Assembly (NCBI GenBank): GCA_036346225.1
Contig: JARFIW010001491.1
Location: 1,488,001 to 1,552,000, forward strand
Length of the DNA: 64,000 bases
DNA from: Platerodrilus igneus
Taxonomy: Eukaryota > Arthropoda > Insecta > Coleoptera > Lycidae
Direction of reading: 5' to 3'
In this document: piece after piece, positions 11,575 to 22,066 of the stretch
Numbering within the stretch: position 1 is the first letter of the stretch
How the letters are laid out: the number at the start of each line of letters is the position of its first letter
Translations under genes and position numbers: made by a program
Notes under the pieces: model-generated
The model's database searches: none
Told to the model about the DNA's origin: nothing
What the model saw: the letters and a program-made list of their open reading frames with translations, nothing else

Positions 11575-12730
11575 ATGGCTAGTGATAGTGAAAGCGAACT
11601 AGAACCGACGCCTCAAATATTGTGGAAGCTGCAAATGCAACTACATTAAATTTATTACCGGAAATTTCCAAAAAAAAAATGAGACTGCTTATAAATCGTT
11701 TATGGATTGGCGAAGAGATCAAAAGACAACATCTTATTCTGAAAATGTTTTAATTGCATTTAATGAATTATCTAATAAGTATAAATCTCCGACATTGTGG
11801 ACGCATTATTCTATGTTGAGAACAAGTCTCACCATCCATCATAATGTAGATATATCAAAGTATGGAAAATTAAGAGCGTTTTTCAAACGGAAGTCAAGCG
11901 GTTATAAATCGATAAAATCAAAAATTTTTACAATAGAGGAAATAAATAAATTTATTACTGAGGCTCTGGATCAACAGTTTCTTCTGACAAAAGTATGTAA
12001 TATTAACTTAGGAGAATAATGCGTGTTTATAGCTATTTTTATATTGTTACAGACTGCATTAATTATGGGAATTATGGGTGCTTGCCGCAGACAGGAATTA
12101 CATCAGATGAAGATTACTCATTTCACGGAATTGGGTTCTGCGATATTAGTTACAGTTCCCGACACGAAAACAAAAATTATACGCAGCTTTACGATAACGA
12201 GTAATTTTTATGAAATCACAAAAAAATACTGGAATCTACGTCCATCAAATGTTTGCGATCCTAGTTTTTTCTTAAATTATCAGAAAGGAAAATGCACCAC
12301 ACAGAAAGTGGGTATCAATAAATTTGGTGCTACGGGAAAGCAAATTGCAACGTATTTAAAACTACCCAATCCGGAATTATATACTGGTCATTTTTTCCAG
12401 AGATCTTCCGCCACTATTCTTGTAGATGCTGGAGAAGATATAACATCTTTAAAAGGCACGGTGGCTGGAAATCAACATCAGTCGCGAAAACTATATAGCC
12501 GATTCTTTAACAAATAAGTTGAATGTAGGCAACATAATACAAAATTCAATTGATAGCACATCAAATGTTCCATCAACGTCCAAAGACAAGAATTTCCAAC
12601 GTCAAGAAAATTTAGTTTTGGAAAAACACCTTCTACAATGACGTTTAATAATTGCAATGTAACCTTTAATATTGTTAATAATAATGAATCTAAAACTAAA
12701 CTTAAATCAATTTATTTACTTTTATTATGA
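11575..12730 (+). pseudogene. Tyrosine recombinase of a Crypton-type element
   Basis: Would integrate and excise a Crypton DNA transposon by tyrosine-based strand exchange. Likely start is ATG 11575. The N-terminus has MASDSESELE, then a core-binding-like helical region (11702-12019) with FMDWRRDQ. The catalytic half (12023-12517) has GACRRQEL (first Arg), then the TGHFFQRSSATILVDAG box (H-x-x-R), a shifted GGW block, and the nucleophile region in ENYIADSLTNK (about 12490-12520). The tail ends with TFNNCNVTFNI, a recurring C-terminal motif of this family. At least three frameshifts (near 11640, 12015-12030 and 12455-12490) inactivate it. It resembles the insect Crypton group known as CryptonI; that subgroup name is inference. 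Confidence 0.75.
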
Positions 12731-12883
12731 TAAATTTGTACTTTTCTTTGAATTTATATATATTCACAAACGATAATAAACTTATGATATTAATAAAATG
12801 TATACTCCTATACTTACCATGTATTTTATAATATTAACAAAAGAGGTATCACATTTAAAAAGTACGTACTACAGTTGTAGAAA

Positions 12884-13014
12884 AGTATAGTGTACAACAC
12901 ATGGAATGCCCATTTCTCATCAGATGATTTGCAGCACTCGCTTTCAGCTCGTGCTGCAATTTATCATACTCATGAGAAATGGGCATCATTCCATGCTCGT
13001 TGTACAATATACTA
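12884..13014. repeat. 131-bp imperfect palindrome
   Basis: Left arm from 12884 (AGTATAGTGTACAAC...) pairs with the reverse complement of the right arm ending at 13014. Shared inner blocks are CATGGAAT, GCCCATTTCTCAT and TTGCAGCAC, around a loop near 12939-12950. Small length differences separate the blocks. It lies between the recombinase relic and the right end of the hAT, so it may be a terminal structure of the nested element or a small fold-back insertion. Confidence 0.7.
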
Positions 13015-13184
13015 TTACATTTAAATATTATTGTAAGTAAATGATAATAGAAATGCTACAATTAACTTATGTAGTAGTTCTTTAATACCTAGTAAAATTT
13101 TGTTGTTAAAAAAATATCACTGGTCCGCGAATTGTTTTTACAAATTTTACTGGTCCGTGGGCCAAAAAAGGTTGAGAAACACTG

Positions 13185-13192
13185 CCTTAGAC
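13185..13192. repeat. hAT target site duplication, right copy
   Basis: CCTTAGAC, identical to 8837-8844. Confidence 0.9.
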
Positions 13193-13286
13193 AAAATCTA
13201 AAGTTCACAATATGAAGAGCAATGGTGAATTACTACAATATGCACAATTTGAGCATTCTATTTTAACTAGCAGCCTAGCTACAAGC
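13191..13286 (-). repeat. Right terminal inverted repeat of the DDE element
   Basis: Reverse complement of 7266-7360. It starts within the hAT target duplication, which shows the hAT inserted just inside this arm. Confidence 0.75.
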
Positions 13287-13400
13287 AACTAAAAAAATCG
13301 ACAATTTTGAATTTTTTGCCTAATCTACTAACATGAAAAATTTTTGGAATTTGAAAACCGATCTGAGACACCCTTATCATTGTGCTACTTTCGTCTCATT

Positions 13401-14080
13401 TAATCAAAACCCTATCTCCTACAGGTCAAGATCCATACGTACTGCATCTTAAACTGCACCCACTATATATAAACTCCGAGATAAACTAAAAAACTAAATA
13501 TTTATTTCACAATAGTATACAAATACTACACAATTGCAGAGGTACATTTTTCAATTTTTATAAAGAGAGAGAATCTTACTATCTGCCATTATGCGTTTCA
13601 TCGACATCTTCATGAACATTTATGTGGCTCCCTAGATTGTCAATGCAGTAGTTATACAATAAAAAAATTACCTAAAATGAGAGATATTTGTTTGACTTTA
13701 TTTGGAAAATGATGAAGATTATAATTGTTTAATATTTAAAAAGGAAGTTAATTGTTTATCTAAAAGTGCATGTTTGGATCAATTTTATGCACTCTTTGAT
13801 TCAGTGTTGGATTTTTCTAGAAAGTAAAAACAATGATTTGTGGATCAATTTAATTAATTCAAAAATGGCTCAGCTTACATGACCAACTCTGCCAAATTTA
13901 ACAACACCAATTTGAATCTACAAGGTGATCAACTAAACTTAATGCTTATTATCAACACTTAACAATTTTTAATTCTAAAATCAGCAACGAATTATTATAT
14001 CCAATTATATCAATACTCTTAATTTCAATACTCTACCTACAGAATAGTATATTGTGTATTTAGTAGTAAAAGTAATACAT
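13401..14080. other. No gene recognised
   Basis: AT-rich, no open frame of note, no repeat found by eye. Confidence 0.5.
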
Positions 14081-14390
14081 TCCCGGACGACAATGCAAAT
14101 TGTTGGCCGAGGCGCTTTCCGGGGCCAACCAGCATTGAGAGTCCGAGAATGTGCTTTTAATACGAGGTGCGCATACTATTTTTTCTGAAATCGCATTCAA
14201 TATTTTGAATCTAAAAACTATTACTGCATCCGCAAATATAATATTTAAAGATACATATACCAACAAGGGTGCAGAAGAATTACTAACAATAGACAGCAGT
14301 AGTGCCTCCAGCTTTTCTGGAAAAGTTCAGCCACCATTTCATGGTTGTACAAATTGCAACATTACTGTAAATATAAACAAATCATAGTTG
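14081..14390 (+). pseudogene. Possible second Crypton-like recombinase C-terminal tail
   Basis: An open frame at 14151-14387 ends in FHGCTNCNITVNINKS. This resembles the end of the recombinase at 11575-12730 (NNCNVTFNI). The preceding Ser-rich stretch (SSSASSFSGK) is also like a disordered tail. No catalytic motif is visible, so this remains a weak call based on one short motif. Confidence 0.25.
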
Positions 14391-14394
14391 TACT

Positions 14395-16009
14395 ATCCGC
14401 TCTGAATGGACCTGCACCTTGAAAATTACTAGATTACTAGAATGGGTGAACCGGCTTGAAAGTTCCAGCGATCTAAAAAGCCGAACTACAGATTTAACCA
14501 ACGTAGTGGGGGTCTTTAGTGGGGAACTACACTAAGACAAGTTCCCGAAAGAGGACAGCAGCTCTTTTGGTACTTAGAGTAGCAGAGACACAGAGGTCGG
14601 AATGGCATTCTAAGACACACTATTGTGATATGGAAGGTAACGGAAAACCACCACATTACCTCCCAAGTACACAGTGTACTTAAATTGTTACTTAAGATGA
14701 CGGCATCCTCTGGGATAAAAATTCCTGAGTTAAAATAGTCCCCCAATCGGATCTCCGCGAGGGGACTACTTTGGAGGATCGGACCAAAAAGTTTAGAAAA
14801 AGAATCGGGAACATTCTGCGAGTCGAAGTGTGGAATGTCAGAAGTATGAAGCAAGTAGGTAAGCTAGAGAACTTGAAAATTGAAATGGATAGGTTAGCAT
14901 TAGACATAGTAGGGATCAGCGAAGTTCGGTAGCCAGAGCGGGGGATTTTTGAAGCGGAGACTTTAGGGTAATTCACACAGGATCAGAGGAACGAAATTCG
15001 GGTGTGGGGTTAGTTATGAGAAAAAAATAGGACATTGTGTAGAAAATTACTTACAAAAGAACGAAAGAGTACTCATGGTTAGATTAGAATCTAAACCGGT
15101 AAACACGGTAATAATACAAGTACACATGCCCACCTCTAACTACAGTGAGGAAGAGGTAGAAGCGATCCACAAAGATATCAAAGACACTAAGATACGTAAA
15201 AGGACATGAAAATTTTATAATTACGGGGGATTTAAACACAATGATAGGTGAGGGTAGGGAAGGAGCAGGTAGGTTTATTTGGTTTAGGCATGAGAAACAA
15301 CAGGGAGAATATGTTGGTAGAATTTTGCAACAAAAATAATTTAACCATCACAAACACATTATTACAACATCAAGCTAGAAGACGATACATGTGGAAAGTG
15401 CCAGGATATATAGGAAGATATCAAATAGATTACATTCTTATTAGATAAGTAAAAGACCGTAGAAGCTACCCAGAAGCAGATATTGGCATTGACCACAACA
15501 TCGTAATTATGAATGCCGCTCTTAAATTTAAAAATTTGAAGAAAAAAAACGGAAAAAGGCACTTAGGACTTTGAGAAACTAAAAGATAAAGATATCCATG
15601 ACAAATTTGAAAAAAGTCAAACGAATTAATTATTGAAAGATATCAGGAAAATTTCTGATACTAAAAAAGTAGAAACAAAATTGAATAACATCAAATCCAG
15701 CTTAGACATGGTGGCCAGAGATATTCTGGGGTATATACAAAAAGAAAATAAGAAACCATGGATAATAAAGTATATCCTGAATTTAATAGAAGAAAGACGA
15801 AAATACAAAAACAGACCAGACGAAGTTGGAAAATAAATATGATACAAAATGGGACATTATTCGCAAATGCAGGAAAGCTAAAGAGCAATGGATTGATGAA
15901 AAGTGCAAAGAGGTACAAACTAAGATGGAAATAGGAAAGACAGACGAAGTATACAAACTAATTAGAATGAACTTTAGGGATATAAAACTGTATGACAAAA
16001 AATTAAGGA
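14395..16009 (+). pseudogene. RTE-like LINE fragment: endonuclease region
   Basis: Endonuclease region of an RTE/BovB-type LINE, often annotated in insects as craniofacial development protein 2-like. Motifs in order: VEVWNVRSMKQVGKLENLK (about 14823-14880), LDIVGISEVR (14903-14932) followed by TAG where Trp is usual, ITGDLNTMIGEG near 15222-15257, RNNRENMLVEFCNKNNLTITNT (15290-15358) and GRYQIDYILIR (15412-15448). Further coding pieces to about 16000 include KAKEQWIDEKCKEVQTK. Frameshifts and stops are frequent and there is no reverse transcriptase. It ends where the Penelope-like inverted arm begins. The 5' 400 bp is probably untranslated leader. Confidence 0.75.
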
Positions 16010-16335
16010 TTTATGGTTACGGGTTGGAACCGTGTCATCTTATAAACTAAAGTCGACGTTTCGCCCACTTTTGTTAGGGGCTTCATCAGGACAAAAAAAG
16101 AAAATGAAAATAAATAATAAAATTAATAATAATAAAGATAAGAATGATATTAAGCAGACAAGTTAAAGTGTAAAAAGTAAAGAAAGTTACTTTTGAACTG
16201 GCAGACTCACCGGCCCATTTAAGACTAAAGGTGTCTTGTGGCATAGTAAATACTGAAAGTAACAAAAGTGGTGGTTTATATAGGGCGAGAATTTGATGCA
16301 TGAGTGATCATGAATAGAGAGGAGTGTTGTAGTGG
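16010..16335 (+). repeat. Inverted arm of Penelope-like element, left
   Basis: Reverse-complement match to 16675-16985 with scattered substitutions and short indels. Confidence 0.8.
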
Positions 16336-16680
16336 ATCACTGAATATAGGCTCGTTTTCCAAATGGGAGAAAGGTAGTAGTCTTTGTTTAGATTATTAGA
16401 ATTTTTAGTAATTTCTACCGATTCTCTGATTTTTCTATTGTAGAAAAATGAAATTCTGGCAATTAGTTTCGTCTCGTCAAAGTTAATAGTATGGCCTGTT
16501 TCATGTTGGTGTTTGGCCACCGCTGAGCGATTATACTGGCTAGTTCTTAAGTATCGTTTATGCTCGTTTAGTCTAGCCTGTATTCACCATCCTGTTTCTC
16601 TTATGTATACTAAATCTCAGCTGCAAGGTATATTATACATGCCTGAAGCTTTAAGACTATTTTCAAAACCGTAACAACTG
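16308..16680 (-). pseudogene. Penelope-like GIY-YIG endonuclease, C-terminal end of RT-EN protein
   Basis: The minus strand encodes GMYNIPC, then LVYIRET (the YIG position reads YIR), RLNEHKRYLR, SAVAKHQHETGHTINFDETK and the terminal LSPIWK. These are the GIY-YIG endonuclease and C-terminal landmarks of Penelope-like elements. The expected Gly of YIG is replaced by Arg and one stop follows the IPC block, so it is not functional. The neighbouring inverted arms support the assignment. Confidence 0.75.
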
Positions 16681-16985
16681 CTACAACACTCCTCTCTATT
16701 CATGATCACTCACACATCAAATTCTCGCCCCATATATAAACTACCACTTTTGCTACTTTCACCAGTTACTTTGCCACAAGACAGCTTTTAGCTCAAATGG
16801 GCTGGAGAGTCTGCCAGTTCAAAAGTAACTTTCCTTACTTTTTACACTTTAACTTGTCTACTTAATATTATCATTCTGATCTTTATTGTTATTAATTTTA
16901 TTATTTATTTTCATATCAAAAGTGGGCGAAACATTGACCTTAGTTTATAAGATCACACAGTCTCAACCCAGAACCATAAATATTT
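16675..16985 (-). repeat. Inverted arm of Penelope-like element, right
   Basis: Reverse complement of 16010-16335. Confidence 0.8.
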
Positions 16986-17099
16986 ATAATGACTCTGGCC
17001 GTGAAAGTATGCGATATCACAAAAATATAAGGGGTGCAGAAGGAGACATTATAGAAAATATAGAGAAAGTGGCTAGTAGAGTGTTAGCTCTGGGTAGAT

Positions 17100-19020
17100 C
17101 ATGAGCTTGGGTTATGGGTTGTCAAATGACCAAAAATATAAATAATGAGCGCCACCGTATTTTTCAATACAACAACCTACAAAAATTATCTGTGCTTGTA
17201 TTAGAGGAATGCGGAAACCTTATATCAACACCACTAACATAGCCATAAAACCTGAATTTCACTTTTGTAAAACACTTACCAAAATCTCAATTACCAGATG
17301 TCCTACAGATGTCTCGACTAAACGTGTGAATAAACAAATGCACAACCTGGACACCGTTTGTGTCCTCAAAAATATTTACTGAAAATAATATAATAGAATT
17401 TAAGTTCCAAAAATATACACCCAGGGAATTTGTTATCAGTAGACACAATGTCTGCTCATGAATGACCTATAAGTTTTACTTGTATTTTGAATAATAAAAG
17501 AGTTATGCAAAAATGGATTCTATTTGATTAAATTCCTTAATTTGTTTTAATATAATCTTTTTCTACTATTAATTTTATAGAACAGAAAATCAATAAGGTT
17601 TTGTATTCAAACAAAACATAATAATCTCTAAATGGAATATTTCATAATAAATTTTCTAAAAAGTCTTAGTTCACTTAATAATTCATATTACACATTTTAA
17701 TTTCCAGCCATGTGTAGTACTACATTGACTTCACAATTTAATTTAATTATTTAGGATCTCATAAAATAGCATTTTTCAACATAGAGTTAGTTTTACTTAA
17801 TGTGTATAAAAAGAATTAATCACGTTGTTTAACAATCAAAGTAAATGACCTCAAAATTATTAAATATATTTTTAGATTAGCGTCAAATAACATTTGATAT
17901 TTAAATTTGGACAGCTGAATATTTCTTTGACATCATATGTCACTAACAACTTTTTCAGTTTAGTTAACGTTATCTGTTTGTGAAATAATTATGATAAGCA
18001 AACAGCATAGCCATCTTTAAAATTTATGCAAGGTTATAAATTTATTATGGAATTCTTTCTTTCACTAAATAATTTTTAAGTTACTTTAATCTAGGTAAAG
18101 CTTCAACCTTGTATTTTTCGTATTACGATTAAAAAATTATAAATGCGATTAAATGCTAAATATCACTCACGTGTGGAAGTACAGTACCACCAAAAGAAAT
18201 CGAACTATGACCTCAGCTGTGGGATATTCCATTAACATCTGCATTCTGCGATGCACAAACAGGAAACACATGAATACGGACGAATTTATCGCTGGAACTA
18301 TGAGAATTCTTCTGAACAAAACATTATTTAACGAAACCAATTCCTCCTTAATTACATCCTATAAAATTTAGTATTCCAAATCCCAAACTAAATTTTCTTT
18401 TCAGCATTAAATACGGCAATTACGATATTAACAAAATCCCGTGATATAATTCCATGACATTGTTTACTTCCTTGAAATTAACTGCATGATATTAACTGTA
18501 TCCAACATATTTTCTCCAAGATATTTTCTAGATATTACTTCCGAGATATTGCACTAAGAGAAAAATATTAGTAAAATTTATTTAATTAATTATACCAACT
18601 GTTTTAATGATGAGGGAACCTATAATACTTCGGCCAGCAGGCATCGATTGAGCAGCTACAGGTGAAACACAAAATGAAATCTGCACTCTATAACTACCAA
18701 GAACCACTTTTCGACACGAAGGTTAAAACAATTCTGTTTTCTTGCGGACTGTGTTACAGGCCACGTGCCTGTCTACCATCTTGACTTTACTATGCCGCTG
18801 ATAGCAGCTTACCTCTTCAGACGCTGATAGCAAAGTGACACGAAATGACAACTCGACAAAGCTTATTAACGAAACTGAGACCTCAAGAGCAAAGGAGTCT
18901 ATATGCTATTATAAATTTTATGAATTATTTTTATTGTACGGAAATTTACAAATTATATTTTTATATTATTGCGGTATTATTTTAAATTAATAAGCAAAGT
19001 GTAACTATGTAAAAAAAAAT
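17100..19020. other. No gene recognised
   Basis: Strongly AT-rich with short, unconserved open frames. The 72-residue frame at 18153-18371 has no recognisable domain. No tRNA or clear repeat seen. Confidence 0.5.
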
Positions 19021-19029
19021 GTTACAACA

Positions 19030-19440
19030 TACTAAGGCATGAGGGAATAGTGCAGAATGTATTAGAAGCAGAGATATGAAAAAAGAGAGGTAGGGGTAGA
19101 CCTAGGTTAGACTACTCACACAGATATTATCAACTAATGTTAATTGTGTGAAAGAATTTAGTGGAAACTATTCATTCGGTAATTGTCTGTATTGGGGGTC
19201 TGTAGCGGACAGGTTGCTAACCCCCTTCACATACCACTGAATATCGGTGAAAGAGGACAAATTTAGAAAACAATAGAAGGGGACCCGAGCTGTATCTAGG
19301 CTGTAAGAATGTCAGGGAATTGTGTAGGCTAACTCAGAATAGAAATCACTGGAAGTATGCATCCAACCTGTTCCAAGATGGAAAACCTAACGACGAAAAA
19401 CTAATTGCACTTAAACCTGAAGAGCACTAGAAACAAATAC
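19030..19440 (+). pseudogene. RTE-like LINE 3' fragment, first copy
   Basis: Contains a decayed equivalent of the second copy's end: an AAGGCATG..GGGAATAG block, GGTAGGGGTAGACCTAGGTTAGACTA, and GGAAGTATGCATCCAACCTGTTCCAAG. In translation these recall the GRGRPRLDY and ASNQ endings of RTE ORF2 proteins. Many stops. It matches 19922-20100. Confidence 0.5.
19196..19310 (+). repeat. Direct repeat, copy 1
   Basis: Matches 19528-19640. Both share CTTCACATACCACTGAATAT followed by CGGTGAAA and AAAACAATAGAAGGGG. The copies are about 335 bp apart. Confidence 0.75.
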
Positions 19441-19527
19441 AGGTGTTGGTTTTGCAATATGTTCAACTAATCTTGTTGAGCGAAAGGATTTATTTAGAAA
19501 ACTATTAATTGGACAAATGTTCAAGTG

Positions 19528-19640
19528 TTGGGGATCTTGGTAGCCACAGGTTGCTTAAACTCCCTTCACATACCACTGAATATCGGTGAAATAAGGTATA
19601 TATTTACAAAACAATAGAAGGGGAACCGAACTATATCTAA
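19528..19640 (+). repeat. Direct repeat, copy 2
   Basis: Partner of 19196-19310. It directly precedes the second RTE 3' fragment. Confidence 0.75.
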
Positions 19641-20105
19641 TGAGAATGAGCAGCGGCTATGTTCGAAGACAACAAACATAGAAACAAGGACAAAAGTGTT
19701 GAAAACATATGTGTGGAGCACAGCACTGTACGCATATAAAATAGGGACAGTAGAAAAAGCAGACAGAAAAAAAATCTTTTTGAAATGTTATGCTTAAGAT
19801 GTATGATGTAGATAGCATGGACAGATAAAGTTAATAACAAAGAGGTTATAAAAATAGTAGGGGAATAAAGATGTGGAAAACAAAAAAAATTAGGAGAAAT
19901 AGAAAGACAGGATATGTACTAAGGCATTTTGGGTAATAGCACAGGCTATATTACAAGCAGATAAAGGAAAGAAGGAGGTAGAGGTAGACCTAGATCAGAC
20001 TATTGATCGCAGGTATTGAAAGATGCAGACTGGGAATTTCAGGGAAACAATGGAGGTACGCATCTAACCAGTTCCAGGACTGAAGATTTAATGATGATGA
20101 GTTGA
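19640..20105 (+). pseudogene. RTE-like LINE 3' end, second copy
   Basis: A decayed end of RTE ORF2. In translation: RTKVLKTYVWSTALYAYK-like, AWTDKV-like, LRRNRKTGYVLRHF-like, GRGRPRSDY-like and ASNQFQD at the end. These landmarks are typical for insect RTE ORF2 C-termini. A short ATGATGATG tail near 20088-20100 fits the simple-repeat 3' ends of RTE elements. Several stops interrupt it. Confidence 0.65.
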
Positions 20106-20109
20106 AGAA

Positions 20110-22066
20110 TTTGTGTAAGTAGTATAGGTGTAATATTTTAATAAAAAAATTCACTTGTGTATACTTTGTGAGATTCCATTATATTGTTTAAAATGAGGAT
20201 AAGAACTATAGGGAAAAATACTTTCCTTGCCTAGGCCAGAAAAGTATTTTCCCGTACCATTTTTTAGCCGATAATGAAGTAGTGTACTTTGACGCTTGAT
20301 TTTGAGCTGACAAAGTAAACATTCTTGATCCATTTCAGAAAAATAATTTATTGTATGTACTCTCAATTTATTGTATGTACTCTCCATTTATTGACTTAAT
20401 TGTTCAATATATTTTGAAATAATCAACATAAAATAAATGAGAATTATTATTTGAAATTAATGGCAAACATTAATAAACTGACTAAAAAATAGCGGTCCAT
20501 AGTCTTGTCGTGAGGGATACCGGATGTAATAAGATAATGTATAATGCCATCCTGCTAGTTGTTAAATATGAGTAAAATAAATTTAGAAGTGAAATATGAA
20601 TGCACCTGTTTAAAGAAATAGCCAATTCTAGATTAGAAATTTATGAAGTTAAAAAACAATCACAAAGTAAATGTCCAAACAGGGTAATTTTACTTTGAAG
20701 TTAATTTAAAAAAAAAGGTGCCCATAATATAATTTCAAATACTCCTTGATACCAAATTTTTGAATCACCATAGAGCTAGTTATCTTAATTAGATACTTTC
20801 CTTGGATAATCATCCATGAACAGCTGACAATGATTAATATATAACAAAAAACTTTTTACTTTTAAAATTAAACAAATATTAAGATTGGTGAAATTTATGA
20901 AAGGTTTCGTTCAACTTTCTACCTCTCTATTTTGGTTGTAAATGACAATTTAAAAAAAAGTGTAATTACTTTTATATAATACTCAAAATGTTGGTTGATC
21001 TTCTTCGCTACACCTAGGTACTTATTAATATGAAGATTAAAAAGAATTTATTTACCTGTCAATTCTATGCCTATGCCGTTTTGGGGGCTGTGGAACACAA
21101 CAGCTAAACCAAGACACCCAAAATTCACTCACAGCAGCCATCTACGAAGAAATAAAAACTGTACCTTTATTTTTATATAATTCAAAATGTAACTGTTTGT
21201 TTTAACAGTACACTATCTAACCTAATTTCAACAGTGTCTTCAAATACACTGGTTAGCCTTATCAAACAGATACCGCAAAAAACCGGACTGAATAATGTGT
21301 CATCAAACCCAAAATGTACATCAGGAAATAATAAATTTATACTTACTGTACTTTGAACAAAGGTAAAATTATAATAATAATAACAGGAAGCTAAAGAAAA
21401 CTTAACTTATTCGAAGACTGTTAGCAATATAATAAGCTTTACTTGCCTTATTAACGTAAAAATTCTATACTAATACAACATGAAGTAATAAAAAAAATAT
21501 ACTAAAACACCAAACAGAACAATTTCTGGTATGCAATGCTACTAGACTGCTAAAATTAGTAATACGTCAAGGTCACAAACTTCAAACGATTTCTCGTATT
21601 TAGACAACGTTAAAATAGAGTCCAAACTACATAGATATAAGTACTGTACTAGATGCTGTAAACATAAAAAAGTTTTTGAGAGAAAAAAAAATTATTTGAA
21701 TGTAACCAATTACAGTAGTCCAGACAAAACTTCATAATACAAGGTGTTAGGTTTTCGTACTATTGAAAGAAATGGTAGTCACCGATAAAATTTTAGAAAC
21801 ACATATTACATTATAAATTTATGAAAATTTGTAAATAACATGGAAAAATTGATAAAAGCGTCAGAATTTCGCCAAAAAATAAATATTAATATAAAGTTGT
21901 TAGATGTAACCTTGAGATAAAAAGGGTTTTTGGAATTATATAATTGTAACAACAGTCGTATGAAAGAAAAGAACGCTTTGAGGTGTTTACGAGCTACTTT
22001 GAGCTTAAGGGCTGAAAAGAATACAACGCCGCTTAACGGCGTCAACGTAAGGAAATAAATGGTGCC
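20110..22066. other. No gene recognised
   Basis: AT-rich. A duplicated 20-mer unit lies at about 20347-20386 (two copies of a TTATTGTATGTACTCTC word). The open frames at 20151-20387 and 21806-22105 have no recognisable domain. A GC hairpin (GCCG..CGGC) lies at 22029-22042, just outside the hAT end. Confidence 0.5.

Larger units (their letters stand above)
8845..13184 (+). mobile_element. hAT DNA transposon with nested Crypton-like element
   Basis: Bounded by a perfect 8-bp target duplication (CCTTAGAC) and by related inverted ends. The left end has TTCTCAACC near its start and repeated GGTCC/GGACC words. The right end, read on the minus strand, has CAGTGTTTCTCAACC, a familiar Charlie-like hAT terminus. 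Length is 4340 bp. It carries a broken ZBED-type hAT transposase (9368-10966) and, downstream of it, a broken tyrosine-recombinase gene (11575-12730) that looks like a secondary insertion. The element sits inside the right end of an older DDE transposon. Confidence 0.9.
7266..13286 (-). mobile_element. DDE (Tc1/mariner-type) element with long inverted ends, carrying a nested hAT
   Basis: The two ends are reverse complements: 7266-7360 pairs with 13191-13286 along about 95 bp (both include TAGCAGCCTAGCT read from the right). Weaker similarity extends outward to about 7160 and 13400. The transposase relic lies on the minus strand next to the left end. The hAT at 8845-13184 sits about 7 bp inside the conserved part of the right arm, so the original element was about 1.7-1.9 kb. 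Long inverted ends of this size occur in some Tc1/mariner relatives. Confidence 0.75.
16010..16985 (-). mobile_element. Penelope-like element fragment with inverted arms
   Basis: A minus-strand GIY-YIG endonuclease relic (16308-16680) is flanked by two arms that are reverse complements (16010-16335 and 16675-16985). Both arms contain the GTTTCGCCCACTTTT and AAGTTAAAGTGTAAAAAGTA blocks. Inverted long terminal repeats around Penelope-like elements are known for this retroelement class. The reverse transcriptase is missing, so only the 3' endonuclease end is kept. Confidence 0.75.
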
